From positions 198,280,538 through 198,344,537 of the forward strand of contig NC_057801.1 of assembly GCF_018294505.1 (NCBI RefSeq): a DNA stretch of 64,000 nucleotides, read 5' to 3'. This document shows positions 1-10,079 of this stretch, piece after piece (the first letter of the stretch is position 1; each line of letters begins with the position of its first letter). Origin of the DNA: Triticum aestivum (Eukaryota > Streptophyta > Magnoliopsida > Poales > Poaceae). The position numbers and the translations under genes are program-made. The notes beneath the pieces are model-generated. The model had not been told where the DNA came from and searched no databases. It saw only the letters and a list, made by a program, of their open reading frames with translations.

Positions 1-494
1 CGGTGACATTTGGCGGCGAGCTGAACTTCAGGACTGAGAGGGTCACTTTTGACGTTGCTGATTTTCCATTACCTTACAATGGAATACTCGGCCGTCCAGC
101 GCTCGCCAAGTTCATGGCAGCCTCTCACTATGCCTACAACGTGCTCAAGATGCCAGGCCCGATAAGTGTCATCTCTGTCCCTGGCGACAAGAAAGATGCC
201 CTTATCTGCACCGACAAGATCTACCGGGAAGCAGCAGCCGCAGCAGATCGCAAGACACTTGCCGCTGAAGCTCCCGGGGGGAAGAAGAAGACCAAGTCCG
301 ACAAGAGCTCTGATGCCCACTCCGGCAAGCGCACCTCTTCGGAGTGCTGCGTTACCGTCGAGGACGCACCATCGAGCTCCACCGGCAAGTGTAAGAAGAC
401 AAAGACAGCTTCACCAGAGACCAAGAAAGTGGCCGCCAAGGAGGACGGCACTGGTGGTATCTTCACCATCAGTGCCACGCTTGACCCTAAATAG
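1..494 (+). pseudogene. gypsy A gag-pol, protease flank (partial)
   Basis: The frame is open from the left edge, so the real start is outside the window; a GTG at position 3 is not a start. The segment around residues 25-50, with YNGILGRPALAKF and LKMPGP, is the conserved stretch after the retropepsin active site in plant gypsy polyproteins. A Lys-, Ala- and Ser-rich linker follows (about residues 75-150). The frame ends in a TAG at 492-494, and the polymerase continues in the same frame directly after it, so this is one nonsense codon rather than a natural end. Confidence 0.8.
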
Positions 495-3152
495 GAAAGT
501 GCGCTCGTTGCTTTCCTGCGGGCGAATGTCGACGTGTTTGCATGGCAACCGTCTGACATCCCCGGTGTTCCCAGGAAAGTAATTGAGCACCACCTTGCCG
601 TCTGTCCTCACACGCGGCACGTCAAGCAGAAAGTCAGGAAGCAAGCAGTAGAGCGCCAAGAATTCATCGCAGAAGAGATCAAGAAGTTGGAAGCAGCAGG
701 CCTTGTCAGAAGAGTGCTCCATCCTACGTGGCTGGCCAATCCTGTAGTCGTGCGCAAGGCGAACGGGAAATGGAGGCTTTGTATTGACTTCACTAATGTT
801 AATAAAGCTTGTCCCAAAGATCCATTTCCCTTGCCGCGCATTGACCAGATTGTTGACTCCACGGCCGGATGTGACTTGCTTTCATTTCTTGACGCATACT
901 CAGGGTATCATCAGATCTTCATGGCAGAAGAGGATGAAGAGAAGACCGCATTCATCACTCCATGTGGCACGTACTGTTTCGTACGGATGCCCTTCGGTTT
1001 GAAGAATGCTGGTTCAACATTTGCAAGAGTAGTCCATGACGCTTTTGAGCCACAGTTGCACAGAAATGTGGAAGCCTACATGGACGACATAGTGGTCAAG
1101 AGCAAGGACAAAGCAACCCTGGTTCAGGATTTGGACGAAACTTTTGCAAATCTGCGCAAGATCAATCTTAAGCTCAACCCCGAGAAGTGTGTGTTTGGAG
1201 TCCCCTCCGGCAAGCTTCTCGGGTTCTTTGTGTCTCAGCGGGGAATTGAAGCCAACCCCGACAAGATTAAGGCCATCGAGCAGATTGAAGCACCAAAGTG
1301 CGTCAAGGATGTGCGAAGGCTTGCCAGCTGCGTGGCTGCTCTCAGCAGGTTTATCTCTAAGTCTACTGAGCGCGCCCTACCATTTTTCAAAATATTGAAA
1401 AAGGCAGGTCCAATGAAATGGACTCCGGAAGCGGAGGCTGCGCTGCAGGACTTGAAGAGATACCTGTCCTCCACTCCAATACTTGTCGCACCTAAGCCGC
1501 AAGAGAAGTTGCTGCTATATCTGGTGGCAACCAATCAAGTGGTTAGTGCTGCATTAGTAGCGGAAAGGGAGGCGGATGATGAGCCAGCGACCACGGCAAG
1601 CGCATCCACCGACAAGCAGGGGGCTTCCCCGACAAGCTCTGGTCCCGACAAGGATGGATCTGTGCAGCCACAAGAAGAGAAGCAGAAGAAGATGGTGCAA
1701 CGCCCAGTTTACTTTGTCAGTTCCCTTCTGCATGGGGCTAGGTCAAGGTACTCTGGTGTGCAGAAATTGCTTTTCGGCCTTCTCATGGCCTCGAGGAAGC
1801 TGCGCCATTACTTCCAAGGACATGAGATCATAGTTGTCACTCGCTTTCCGTTGAAGAGGATATTGCAGAATCCAGAAGCAACAGGCAGGATTGTCGAGTG
1901 GGCACTGGAACTGTCAAGCTTTGGCCTTAAGTTTGAGAGTACTTCAACTATCCAGAGCCGAGCATTGGCAGAATTCATAGTAGAATGGACGCCAACACCT
2001 GATGAAGAAATTCTGGAAACGAGCATCCCCGTCAAAGAAGCAAGCAAAGAATGGATCATGTACTTTGATGGTGCCTTCTCGCTGCAAGGCGCCGGTGCGG
2101 GCGTGTTACTTGTCGCACCCACCGGAGAGCACCTCAAGTACGTGGTCCAGATGCACTTTCCCAAGGAGCAAGCGACAAACAATACTGCAGAGTATGAAGG
2201 CTTGCTTGCCGGTCTCAGGATCGCGGCAGACCTTGGGATCAAGAAGCTTATTGTTAGGGGTGACTCGCAGCTTGTCGTCCGCCAAGTGAATAAAGACTAT
2301 CAGAGTCCATTGATGGAAGCTTACATTAATGAAGTGAGAAAGTTGGAAGAGCACTTTGAAGGCCTACAGATGGAACATGTTCCGAGAACTCAAAACGACA
2401 TTGCAGATGGCCTGTCAAAGTGTGCCGCACTTAAGTTACCTGTGGAACCAGGGATCTTTGTGCTTAAGCTAACTCAACCATCTGTAACACCATCAACTGG
2501 ACAGATCAAGAATAGGAAGTTGGTTTCTGGTGACTACTTTCCGGCAGAGCTCCCCGAAGTCGCCGCCAAGAAAGTCCCTAAGATCAACGCCAAGAGTGCT
2601 GAGGAGCAGTTTGCTCCGACAAGCCCTAGGGTTTGTTCCGCTGAAGCAGACGCCCCCAACAAGTTTTGCTCCAGCAAGCTTGCCGGGGAACATCAAGCTC
2701 CGGCTGAGCCACAGGTTCTTGCCATAGAAGCGGATGTTCCCGCAGCAGCATATGTGCCTTTAGTCCTTGTTGTCGAGCCGCAAGCTCCAGCATGGGCGCA
2801 GCAGATTGTCCGTTTCCTTCAGACAAGAGAACTTCCCGAAGAGCAAGAAGAAGCAGAGAGAGTAGCCCGGCAATCAAGTATGTACCAGTTTGTCGACGAC
2901 ATACTATACAGAAGAAGATTCAACGGTGTGAAATTGAAGTGCATTCCCCGGGAAGATGGACAGAAGCTGTTGGCGGAGATACATGGAGGCATATGTGGTC
3001 ACCACATTGGCGCAAGAGCACTTGCCGGCAAAGCATTCCGGCAAGGTCTCTTTTGGCCGACAGCCCTCCAGGATGCAACTGCACAAGTAACCAAGTGTGA
3101 AGCATGCCAGTTCCATTCCAAGCAGATACACCAGCCAGCTCAAGCTCTCTAG
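495..3152 (+). pseudogene. gypsy A reverse transcriptase, RNase H and integrase zinc domain
   Basis: Copies element RNA into DNA in the cytoplasmic virus-like particle. Reverse transcriptase spans about 690-1230, with WRLCIDFTNVNKACPKD and the catalytic YMDD at 1077-1088. RNase H spans about 2050-2430, with acidic residues visible in YFDGA, NNTAEYEG, RGDSQL and NDIADG, so all four metal ligands look present. Between them lies a linker rich in Ala, Thr and Asp. A second linker (about 2450-2850) precedes an HHCC zinc-binding integrase N-terminus (about 2960-3130: EIHGGICGHH, then CEACQ). It is in frame with the segment before 494 and ends at TAG 3150-3152; the integrase core continues in frame past it, so this stop is also a mutation. 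Confidence 0.9.
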
Positions 3153-4027
3153 ACTATCCCTTTATCCTAGCCATTTTCGGTCTGGGGGCTCGACATCCTC
3201 GGACCCTTTCCCCGAGCTGTCGGGGGCTTTGAGTACTTGTACGTTGCAATCGACAAGTTCACAAAGTGGCCGGAAGTGGAAGCAGTGAGGAAGGTGACAG
3301 CACAGTCAGCAGTCAGTTCTTCAGGTCGATTGTTTGCCGTTTCGGAGTCCCTAACAGGATCATCACCGACAACGGCACGCAATTCACGAGCCGCACCTTC
3401 ATGCAGTACGTCCAAGATCTTGGCGCCAAGGTCTGCTTCGCTTCTGTTGCTCACCCAAGAAGCAACGGTCAAGCGAAGAGGGCAAACGCTGAAGTGCTGC
3501 GCGGGCTCAAGACCAGGACTTTCAACAGGCTGCACAAGTGCGGAAAGAACTGGATTGAGGAGCTGCCGGTGGTTCTTTGGTCGATCAGGACGACGCCAAA
3601 TCAAGCCACTGGCCAGACACCTTTCGCTCTAGTCTATGGAGCAGAGGCAGTTCTCCCCACGGAACTCGTATACGGATCGCCTCGAGTGCTCGCTTATGAT
3701 GAGCTTGAGCAAGAGCAGCTGCGACAAGATGACGCGCTGCTCCTTGAGGAAGATCGTCTTCAGGCTGCTGTACGAGCTGCTCGATACCAGCAAGCTTTGC
3801 GCCGCTACCATAGCCGCAAAGTTAATGCCAAAAGTCTCAAGGAAGGCGACCTTGTTCTTCGGCGCGTTCAATCCGCCAAGAATTCCAACAAGTTGACGCC
3901 GAAGTGGGAAGGCCCTTATCGGGTGAAGCGAGTCACTAGGCCTGGCGCTGTCCACCTTGAGACCGAAGATGGCTTTCCGGTGAGCAACTCCTGGAACATT
4001 GAGCATCTTCGTAAGTTTTACCCATAA
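3153..4027 (+). pseudogene. gypsy A integrase core and C-terminal domain
   Basis: Strand-transfer domain that would join element cDNA to the chromosome. Asp of WGLDILGPFP and Asp of ITDNGTQF are present. The third catalytic residue, normally Glu in the NGQAER-type motif, reads Lys (codon AAG at 3476-3478). There are further breaks: TAG at 3150, a second TAG about 30 bases on, and a one-base frame change near 3315, after which the frame is open to TAA at 4027. The C-terminus has the GPYRV and SWNIEHLRKFY signatures of plant gypsy integrases; no chromodomain is seen. These changes together make it inactive. Confidence 0.85.
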
Positions 4028-4888
4028 GGCGCGGTTGCCGGAACCTATTCCGGCAGCCACCTTTTGTACAAGCCTTGCCGTTGTTGCATGTAACCCTTTG
4101 TACAAAGCCGGGCGCAGATCCCGTGCATAAATAAAGATCATATGCTCCGCACATCTTGTCAAATTTCATGCTTTCTATTTTTTGCATGTGTTATCTGACA
4201 CTTTGTGCAGTACCTACCCCCGGTAAGCAATAACGAGCCTTAAGGCTCCATATCTTTATTTTCTCTTCTTTCTTTTTCTCAAAAGGAAGGTTCCCTCGCC
4301 CACAAGTTTGCCGGGGGGAAGGAGAAGATAATGGTGTGGACCAGGCGTCATTCAAGAAAGTATCGCCTTGCCGGGACGAAGGAGAAGATAATGGTGTGGA
4401 CCAGGCATCGTTCAAGAAAGTATCGCCTTGCCGGGACGCAAACGACAGAAAAGCTAAGTTGCCAAAGTTTGAGCACAATCAGTTTTAAATTTTTTTAAGT
4501 TATCTTCCTTGAACGACCGTGCTTTGTATGGAAAACCTGTGCGCGGAGGAACCAACTCGTAGCTAGTTGCGCCCTTACTTTGTTTCGAGTCCGCTCAACA
4601 ACTTAAGTGTGCTGCGACTAGTTGCGACAAGGTTTCTTGCCGGAAGCAGCACCACCAGCAGGCTGCTGATGTTCCGCACTCAGTGCTCGCGGCAAGGGTG
4701 CCTGCGCCGGCAAGTTCCCTAAAAGCGTAGGGTAAAAAAACATACAAAGGAAGGAATCAAGTAAAGGGGATAACATAGCAAATACTGCCCAAGATAAAGT
4801 TATATTACAAAAATAACTTGTCGCAGCTCTAACAGATTGTTTTTCATAACATGACTAGCAGCGGCAAGAAAAGGAATAAAAGGGCGGT
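4028..4888. other. gypsy A convergent 3' region between pol and antisense gene
   Basis: No credible coding sequence. The + strand pol ends at 4027 and the minus-strand gene ends at 4889, so their 3' ends face each other across about 860 bases. The stretch contains one exact-period tandem duplication, several copies of CTTGCCGG or its complement, and AT-rich DNA at 4735-4820 that could hold transcript ends for either strand. No clear polyadenylation signal can be assigned. Confidence 0.5.
4321..4440. repeat. 60-bp tandem duplication
   Basis: Two units, 4321-4380 and 4381-4440, both beginning GGAGAAGATAATGGTGTGG and ending TTGCCGGGACG plus two bases. I count only a few differences (GTCA against ATCG mid-unit, and the last bases). 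The near-identity implies a recent duplication within gypsy A's 3' region or in its parent. Confidence 0.95.
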
Positions 4889-6043
4889 CTAATCTACGCG
4901 GCCGCCATCAACCCTCCCGACTTCATTCACCTTGTCCACAATGGGTGCAACAAGGGCTTTGAGCTCTTCAAGATCAGCACCCGCCGGCAGCTTCTTGAGG
5001 ACGTTGGTGAGGTTGAGGCCTGGGTTGCGGAAGGGCACCTTCACCAACACCTTCTCCAGAACTCTGGCGTAGATCGTGCGCGACTCGTCGGCCAGCTGCT
5101 TTGGTATCCTTTCCCGGAGTTGCTGGAGGGCCGTTGCCACGCCCTTGAAGAACAGAGTGAGCTTGGCACTGGACTGGAGGTTCTCATCAGAGGAGTACCC
5201 GAAACCCTCCATTTCCAGCTGCACCAGCTCCTCATCGATGACCACGGTGATGTTCACGAGGCCCTCCGTCCAGAGCTCCACAGTATCCCTGAAGGTGTTC
5301 TGGGTTTCGACGGCCCTCGTCAGCAGCGCCTCGTTGGCCTTGATCTCCTCCTTCAAGGCCTCCTCCCGCTTCTTGGCACCGTCCAGCGTCTCAGTCAGCG
5401 TAGCCAGCTTCAACTCGAGATCGGCATTGGAGTCCTTGGTGGCGCTTAGCTCTTTGCCCCTCTCGAGGAGGCGACCCTGCAGCTCGCCGTGGGTGAGGGC
5501 GTCCTTCTCGCGCTCGCGTTGGAGCGCGGCAAGCTCTTCATTCCTCGCCTTCAGATCGGCCTCTAGCTGCACCACTTTCACTTCCAGCTCCTTCTTGGTT
5601 GCCTCAGCAGCTGCGGCATCATCTTTTGCCTCCTTGAGAGCCTCGCCAAGTGTTTGCTCACGCGCAGCAAGCTCCTCCTCATAGCTGTCCAGATTGACCT
5701 TCCGCTGTGTCAACTCGCCTTCCCGCACAGACAACTCCTCGGCGGCAAGCCGCTGTTTCTCTTCGGCTTCAGCCTTCTCGAGGAGGAAGGCCTTCCGCGC
5801 CTCGACAAGCCGCGCTCGCTCCTCTGCAATGGACCGGAGGGCTTCCTGATTGCGTTCCCGAAGCTCCTCCACGCGCCTCTCGATATCCACTCCCGCCTGC
5901 GCGACAAGCACTTCCCATGATTCTACCTTGGCTTGTCGGGCGTGGTAGAGTGACAGCAGCCTCCGCAGCAGCTGTTCTTCCTCAGGCTCGCCGCTGCTGC
6001 TGTTTGGCGCATCGACAAGTGTCAACCTAGCGGAGGCGAGCAC
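4889..6043 (-). other. coiled-coil C-terminal part of the antisense gene
   Basis: About 384 residues after the TAA at 6059-6061, dominated by Glu, Lys, Ala and Leu in heptad spacing from residue 50 to about 250 (for example LEVKVVQLEADLKARNEEL). A less charged tail follows with LTLFFKGVATALQQLRERIP. The long coiled coil suggests self-association or scaffolding; this is inference from composition only. The complementary strand is also open (5076-5684) but is a low-complexity Ser-rich shadow. Confidence 0.75.
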
Positions 6044-6405
6044 TTCTCTGTCAAAGGCTTATCCTTCGACCGGCGCCCTGGAGCTTGACGCCCAGGGGAG
6101 TTTTATGAAGACACTATCACCGGCCTTCAGATAGGCGTCGGGCTGGGGCTCTTCGGAGCCTGGCGCAGCGGCAGCGGCAGAGGGATCGGCGGTCGGCGTA
6201 GCGCCTTGCGCTCCTGCGGCCTCGGGGCCGTCAGTGCAATCGCCGGACCCCTCGCCAGTTCCTACGCCGGCAGCTTTGGCGGCCTCTTCACCGGCGGGAT
6301 CTTCGGCGCCAGCTTCTCCTTCGGGGGCGGCAGCGTCGTTGGTGTCGCTGCGCGCGTTCTCCTCGCCGGTGGCCTCGGTCTCCATCGGCTCCGTGGATGG
6401 TGGAT

Positions 6406-6502
6406 CTGAAGGCAGGAAGAGCGAGAAGAGTCAAGCAAATATCCAAGAAGAAAGATCAGAAGAAGAAGAACCCAAGGGAAGTTTCCTGGCAAGAAGGATT
6501 AC
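6406..6502 (-). other. intron 3 of antisense gene
   Basis: Donor GTAATC after AGCACAG, acceptor CTTCAG. Exon 3 ends with one base of a codon and exon 4 supplies the other two, giving an open acidic reading frame (METEATGEENARSD and onward). Confidence 0.7.
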
Positions 6503-6549
6503 CTGTGCTGGGCTCTGCAGTCATGGGCTCCACCATCGGGGGGTCACTG

Positions 6550-6620
6550 GTCCCATCCCTTGCCAGAGAGTCGTCCCTTGCCGGAGAGCGCTCCCTTGCC
6601 GGGGAATCCTCCCTTGGCAG
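6550..6620 (-). repeat. 18-bp coding repeat in antisense exon 3
   Basis: Four degenerate units built on TCCCTTGCCGGAGAGCG on the + strand. In the minus reading frame they encode REDSPA, RERSPA, RDDSLA, a Ser/Pro/Arg repeat typical of disordered regions. The period is a multiple of three, so copy-number change does not shift the frame. Confidence 0.8.
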
Positions 6621-6674
6621 CGTAGTCGAAGCAGATAGCTCCTCAGGAGCGGCTTCCGGTTGCTCCTGGTGAGC

Positions 6675-6772
6675 CTGTTCTGCTCCTACACAAGTGAACC
6701 AACAGTCAAGATATCGGCAAAAAAAGAACACCCATGCGCACCCAACAGCGGGAAGTAAGACTATATACTTAC
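6675..6772 (-). other. intron 2 of antisense gene
   Basis: Donor GTAAGT; the acceptor that keeps the frame is AACAG. A nearer TGTAG acceptor 11 bases upstream would put exon 3 into a frame that ends in TGA, so I prefer the later one. Either could be used. Confidence 0.6.
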
Positions 6773-6920
6773 GCTGGGGGCTGCGCTGGGGCTGCTTCGG
6801 GGAGTAGTTGCCGGGTCCGACAAGGTGGTCTCGGACGCACCCTCTGTCGTCACAGCAGGATCGTCCTCGATGACAACCACGGGGACCTTGGCTCTCTTCG
6901 CCGCTCTTTGGACCAGAGTC

Positions 6921-7015
6921 CTGAAAAGGAACAAGGTTCAGAAGAAAGCAGATCAGATACAAGACAAGAAACAGCAAGAATTGAAGAAATATAAGTACAA
7001 CAAAAAAAATCTTAC
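6921..7015 (-). other. intron 1 of antisense gene
   Basis: Donor GTAAGA directly after an acidic tail (EEEEE) and acceptor TTTTCAG. The interior is T-rich on the minus strand, as plant introns usually are. Removing it keeps the downstream frame open. Confidence 0.7.
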
Positions 7016-7639
7016 TCTTCTTCCTCCTCGTCGGAGCTAAGCGCGGAGAGGTCGAAGTCCGGTCCTCCTTCGGCGCGACGAGGCGAAGGAGTAGGCTCCC
7101 TTGGCCGCTTGGCGGGAGCTGCGGCAGGATCAGAAGCGGCGGCCCGAGAGGACCCCGCTCCAGTTGCCGCAGCGCCGTGAGATGCTCCCGCGGCAACAGT
7201 GCTTGTCGCGGTGGAGCGTGTCCCGCGGCGCAACGGCTGTTGACCCGTCTGCCACCCTGCTATGTCTCCGGTCTTGCGGAGGCGCCTTCTTGGTGGAGCT
7301 GGGGGCTGCACTGGGAGCTCCGCTTGCGGCAAGCTGCTTGAAGACGGCTGACCGCTTGCACCCTCGGCGGGCTCGCTCGATTCGGCTTCGGGCCCTCCCT
7401 CACCGACGATCTCCCCGACAAGCTCGTCTCGATCGGCAAGGCTTGCCGCCTCGGCTGCCTCTGCCTCCTCCACAGTAAACCCAAACTCGCCCACGGCGGC
7501 GGCCGCCGCCGCCTCTTCTGCCCTGGTGGCGATGCGCCGCATCTCGTCTTCGGTGGTGTCGCGGGTGAGGCTCCTCTGCTCGTCGGCGCGGACCGCCACC
7601 TCCACCAAGCCGTCGAAGAACTGCTGCACGACATCGTCG

Positions 7640-8430
7640 GCGGGCTCCTGCCAAGTTGGAATAATTCCATGCGAGTCGCACTCCGGCATCATTGCGCGGA
7701 TGCGATCGAGCGAAGAGTTGTTGCACAACGGGACGACGCCCTGCGGTAGCCTGAACCACTCGGGATGATTGGGGTCGTGCTTGAACAGCTCCTTGAGCAT
7801 CGCATCCAATTCCAAGACAGTGAAATTGAAGTTGAGGCCCGGGCGCAGCCTCATGATGTCCGCCAGACCCCCAAACAGCCAGGTGGGCCTCCCCCTCTCC
7901 TACAGAGGGGCGATGCGGCGGCGAAGAAAGTCCGCGCCAACAGCGCCTACAGTGAGCCCGGCAAGCCTGAGTCGCAAGACCCGGGTGGTGGCGATCTTCA
8001 GCCTAGAATCGTTCGCCGCCAGGGCGCTCCAATCATTGCCGCGCACTGCTGGGGTTTGGCGCAGGGCAGTGAATGGCTGCGGGTTCTCCTCAACGATCCA
8101 GCACCATTCTGCTCTCCACTCATCCCATTTGCTGCGGAGCTCCCCCTCCAGATACATCTCCTTCTTGCCGGCTCTCGAGATCCAGGCAATCCCGCCAGCT
8201 AAGGGCTCTCCTCTCTCGACCCGGGGCATGAAGTAGTGGCGGAAAAGGGCTACGTTTGGGTGGACTCCGACAAAGTTCTCGCAGAGATGTGCGAAAACCG
8301 CCATGGTCAGGACAACATTGGGGGTGAAGTCGAGGAGATGGAACCCGTAGGTGTTCATGATATCACAAAAGAATTCGGAGAAAGGCGGGTAGAGCCCGCA
8401 GTAGAAGAATAACCCGAAGAAGGGATACCC
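7640..8430 (-). other. Transposase_28-like region of the antisense gene
   Basis: A stretch rich in aromatic and aliphatic residues with Trp-containing motifs (WDEWRAEWCWIVEE, RGNDWSALAANDSRLKIAT). I recognise this as the domain annotated putative gypsy type transposon in grass proteins. The domain name is historic; no DDE-type catalytic triad is evident. One in-frame TAG (7900-7902) falls where related copies have a sense codon, within RRIAPL-stop-ERGRPTW. Confidence 0.7.
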
Positions 8431-8994
8431 ACTTGGGGCCTATTCCGAAGCGGCGGCGGAGAGTACTTTGGTGCGCGGATGCGCTCGCGTCTCCGTCGAC
8501 CAGAAGAGGTAGAACCACTCCCTCAGCTCCTTCGCAGAGAGATCAGGGGGGAAAGTTGCCCGCTCCTTTCGCAGCGCCTCGAGCCGCAGCGCCTCGGCTG
8601 ACTTCACACCCTTCCCGGTCTTCGGAGCCATGGCGGAGGCGGTGGGGGAGATCGAGGGCATTGGCGGCGACGGCGGCGATGGGGGGCGGAGCGCTGCTCT
8701 CTTTCAGCTTTGAAAGCAGAGGGGAGCGGTGGAGATTTCTGAGATTGAAACCGCAAGTGGCGAAGGTGGGGGAACGGCCCCTGTTTCCCCTGCTTATAAA
8801 GAGGAGGAGGCGAATGTTACGCTTTCTCCGAATAAAGAACTACCCACGATCTCTCCCACGACGCCGCATTCGACGCGTGCTGTTACGGGAGGGCGCGGTG
8901 GATACGGAGTCAGATACGGTGTGGACCCAGGCCACGCGTGCCCGTGCCCTGTTTTGGGCCTGGCCCAACAGCGCTCGGCACCGTGTGTGGCCCA

Positions 8995-9008
8995 GGCCCG
9001 GGGGCTCC
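8995..9008 (+). other. gypsy A polypurine tract
   Basis: Purine-rich GGCCCGGGGGCTCC directly abuts the LTR start TGTCGG. This is the expected place for plus-strand DNA priming. Confidence 0.7.
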
Positions 9009-9157
9009 TGTCGGTGTACTAAAGTAGGGGTACCTTAGTATCCCGAACTTGTGCACAGGCAGTCGCAGCGCCCCGCGGCAAGGCTTGCCGGGTGACCGCC
9101 AAGATCCTCCGTGGTTCCTATTGGAGCCATTCAAGAACAAAGTGTTCAAGCCAAGAA

Positions 9158-9225
9158 GACAAGGCCCCGGCAAGAGGAGCTTGCCGGGAAGGACAAGGCC
9201 CCGGCAAGAGGAGCTTGCCGAGAAG
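9158..9225. repeat. 34-bp tandem duplication in LTR A
   Basis: Units 9158-9191 and 9192-9225 begin GACAAGGCCCCGGCAAGAGG and differ at one position near the end (GGGAAG against GAGAAG). Each unit carries one CGGCAAG...CTTGCCG inverted repeat. Confidence 0.95.
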
Positions 9226-9664
9226 GCCAACCAAAGCATTTCAAGGAACTTGCCGCGACGCGCCGCACGTCCCGACAAGACCCGACGAGCGACAAGCTTC
9301 CGGGCGCGACAAGACAACGACCGCGGCAAGGCGCTTGCCGTGGCGAAGCCACCACTCTGTGCCCACGCTCCAGCGCATCCGTCGACGTGTCACCACAGGA
9401 CCGTCCCGGGCGCACGTGGCGAGAGGCTGTGCAACCAAGCGGTGCGAGGTGGCGAGCAAAGATGACGAGATGACCATCGTGGCAAGCGGTGGCGTCCCTA
9501 ACGGTCGCTTTTCTACACTGTTTGGGCGACGCGGACGGGCATTTAATGCGCTTGTCCCCTGCCGTCAGAGTTAGGTAGGGTGCACTGTACAAGTAGGTAT
9601 ACCAACCCCTCCTTTTCCATTTTTGCCCTCGCCTATGTTGCCACCTGTCGGTGACCCCTTGAGC

Positions 9665-9672
9665 ATATAAAA
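9665..9672 (+). promoter_or_regulatory. TATA box of LTR A
   Basis: ATATAAAA in a GC-rich setting, about 240 bases before the LTR end. This fits the U3/R boundary of an LTR promoter. No other strong TATA candidate is in the LTR. Confidence 0.6.
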
Positions 9673-9908
9673 GGAGGCCCATGCACAACATAGAGGGGGT
9701 TCAACTCATTCGAAACCAGAACACTCCCACACTCTCGAGCAAGAACTGAATACAACCACAAAGCAGCAGTAGGAGTATTATCTCTCCGGAGAGCTCCGAA
9801 GCTGGGTAAAATCGCTCGCGTGCCTCGCCTCGATCCGCTCTTCGTGCGATCTCCGCTCCCTGCCAGACCGAAAGGGGCCCTGCCCCATAGGTGTTCGTTC
9901 CCACGACA

Positions 9909-10033
9909 CTTGGCCCCTCGCGAGGGTCTTGAGCTTGAGCTGATGAAGATGGGCTGCACTGGGCCTTCGCTTGAGCCACGCCGCAGGCCACAGGCAGGCA
10001 AGTCTGGGGACCCCCGTTCCCAGAATGCCGATA
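9909..10033 (-). repeat. LTR-B type fragment interrupted by gypsy A
   Basis: The reverse complement matches the first about 125 bases of the LTR at 50494-51376, including GAACGGGGGTCCCC, ACTTGCCTGCCTGT and CTCAAGACCCTC. The LTR start lies at 10033 (TATCGG for TGTCGG). It is cut at 9908/9909 where gypsy A begins; the rest of this LTR should lie left of gypsy A outside the window. On the right it abuts CACTA sequence. Confidence 0.8.
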
Positions 10034-10079
10034 GCAGCCAAGCCTAAGGCTGCGAAATTCAATAGCCTTTAGCAAAGGA

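Larger units (their letters stand above)
4889..8661 (-). pseudogene. gypsy A antisense gene, four exons, Transposase_28-like region
   Basis: Reading the minus strand, exon 1 (8661 or 8631 to 7016), exon 2 (6920-6773), exon 3 (6674-6503) and exon 4 (6405-4889) join in matching phase through three GT-AG introns of 95, 98 and 97 bases. From the ATG at 8631 this gives 1150 codons. The region from about 8430 to 7640 (CGLYPPFSEFF, HLCENFVGVHPNVALFRHY, ADIMRLRPGLNFNFTVLELD) resembles the Pfam family called putative gypsy type transposon. The middle is acidic and Pro/Ser-rich; the last about 380 residues are mostly coiled coil. Only three in-frame stops interrupt it: TAG 8440-8442, TAG 7900-7902, TAA 6059-6061. 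Function is unknown; such antisense ORFs recur in Tat-type gypsy elements. Confidence 0.8.
1..9908 (+). mobile_element. Ty3/Gypsy LTR retrotransposon A (5' end outside window)
   Basis: The order protease flank, reverse transcriptase, RNase H, integrase on the + strand, followed by a long 3' region with an antisense gene, a purine-rich tract and an LTR starting TGTCGGTG, is that of a plant Ty3/Gypsy element. Integrase after RNase H excludes copia. There is no chromodomain, and the long antisense gene suggests the Tat/Retand group; lineage is inference. The 5' LTR and most of gag lie left of the window. The 3' LTR ends CCACGACA at 9908 and is followed by CTTGG, the probable target duplication, inside an LTR-B fragment. 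pol carries several stops, so the copy is dead. Confidence 0.9.
9009..9908 (+). repeat. gypsy A 3' LTR
   Basis: Starts TGTCGGTG after the polypurine tract and ends CCACGACA, giving 900 bp with TG...CA ends and short imperfect inverted termini. It contains a TATA box, a 34-bp tandem duplication and several CGGCAAG/CTTGCCG palindromes. The right end is set by the CA dinucleotide and by the change to LTR-B sequence immediately after. Confidence 0.8.

Noticed and set aside
4321..4440. Possible CRISPR-like direct repeats
   Set aside because: Two directly adjacent 60-bp units without spacers; a tandem duplication in a plant retrotransposon.
5076..5684. 202-codon + strand ORF rich in Ser
   Set aside because: Lies opposite the coiled-coil antisense gene; composition is the complement of Glu/Lys/Leu codons and no domain is seen.
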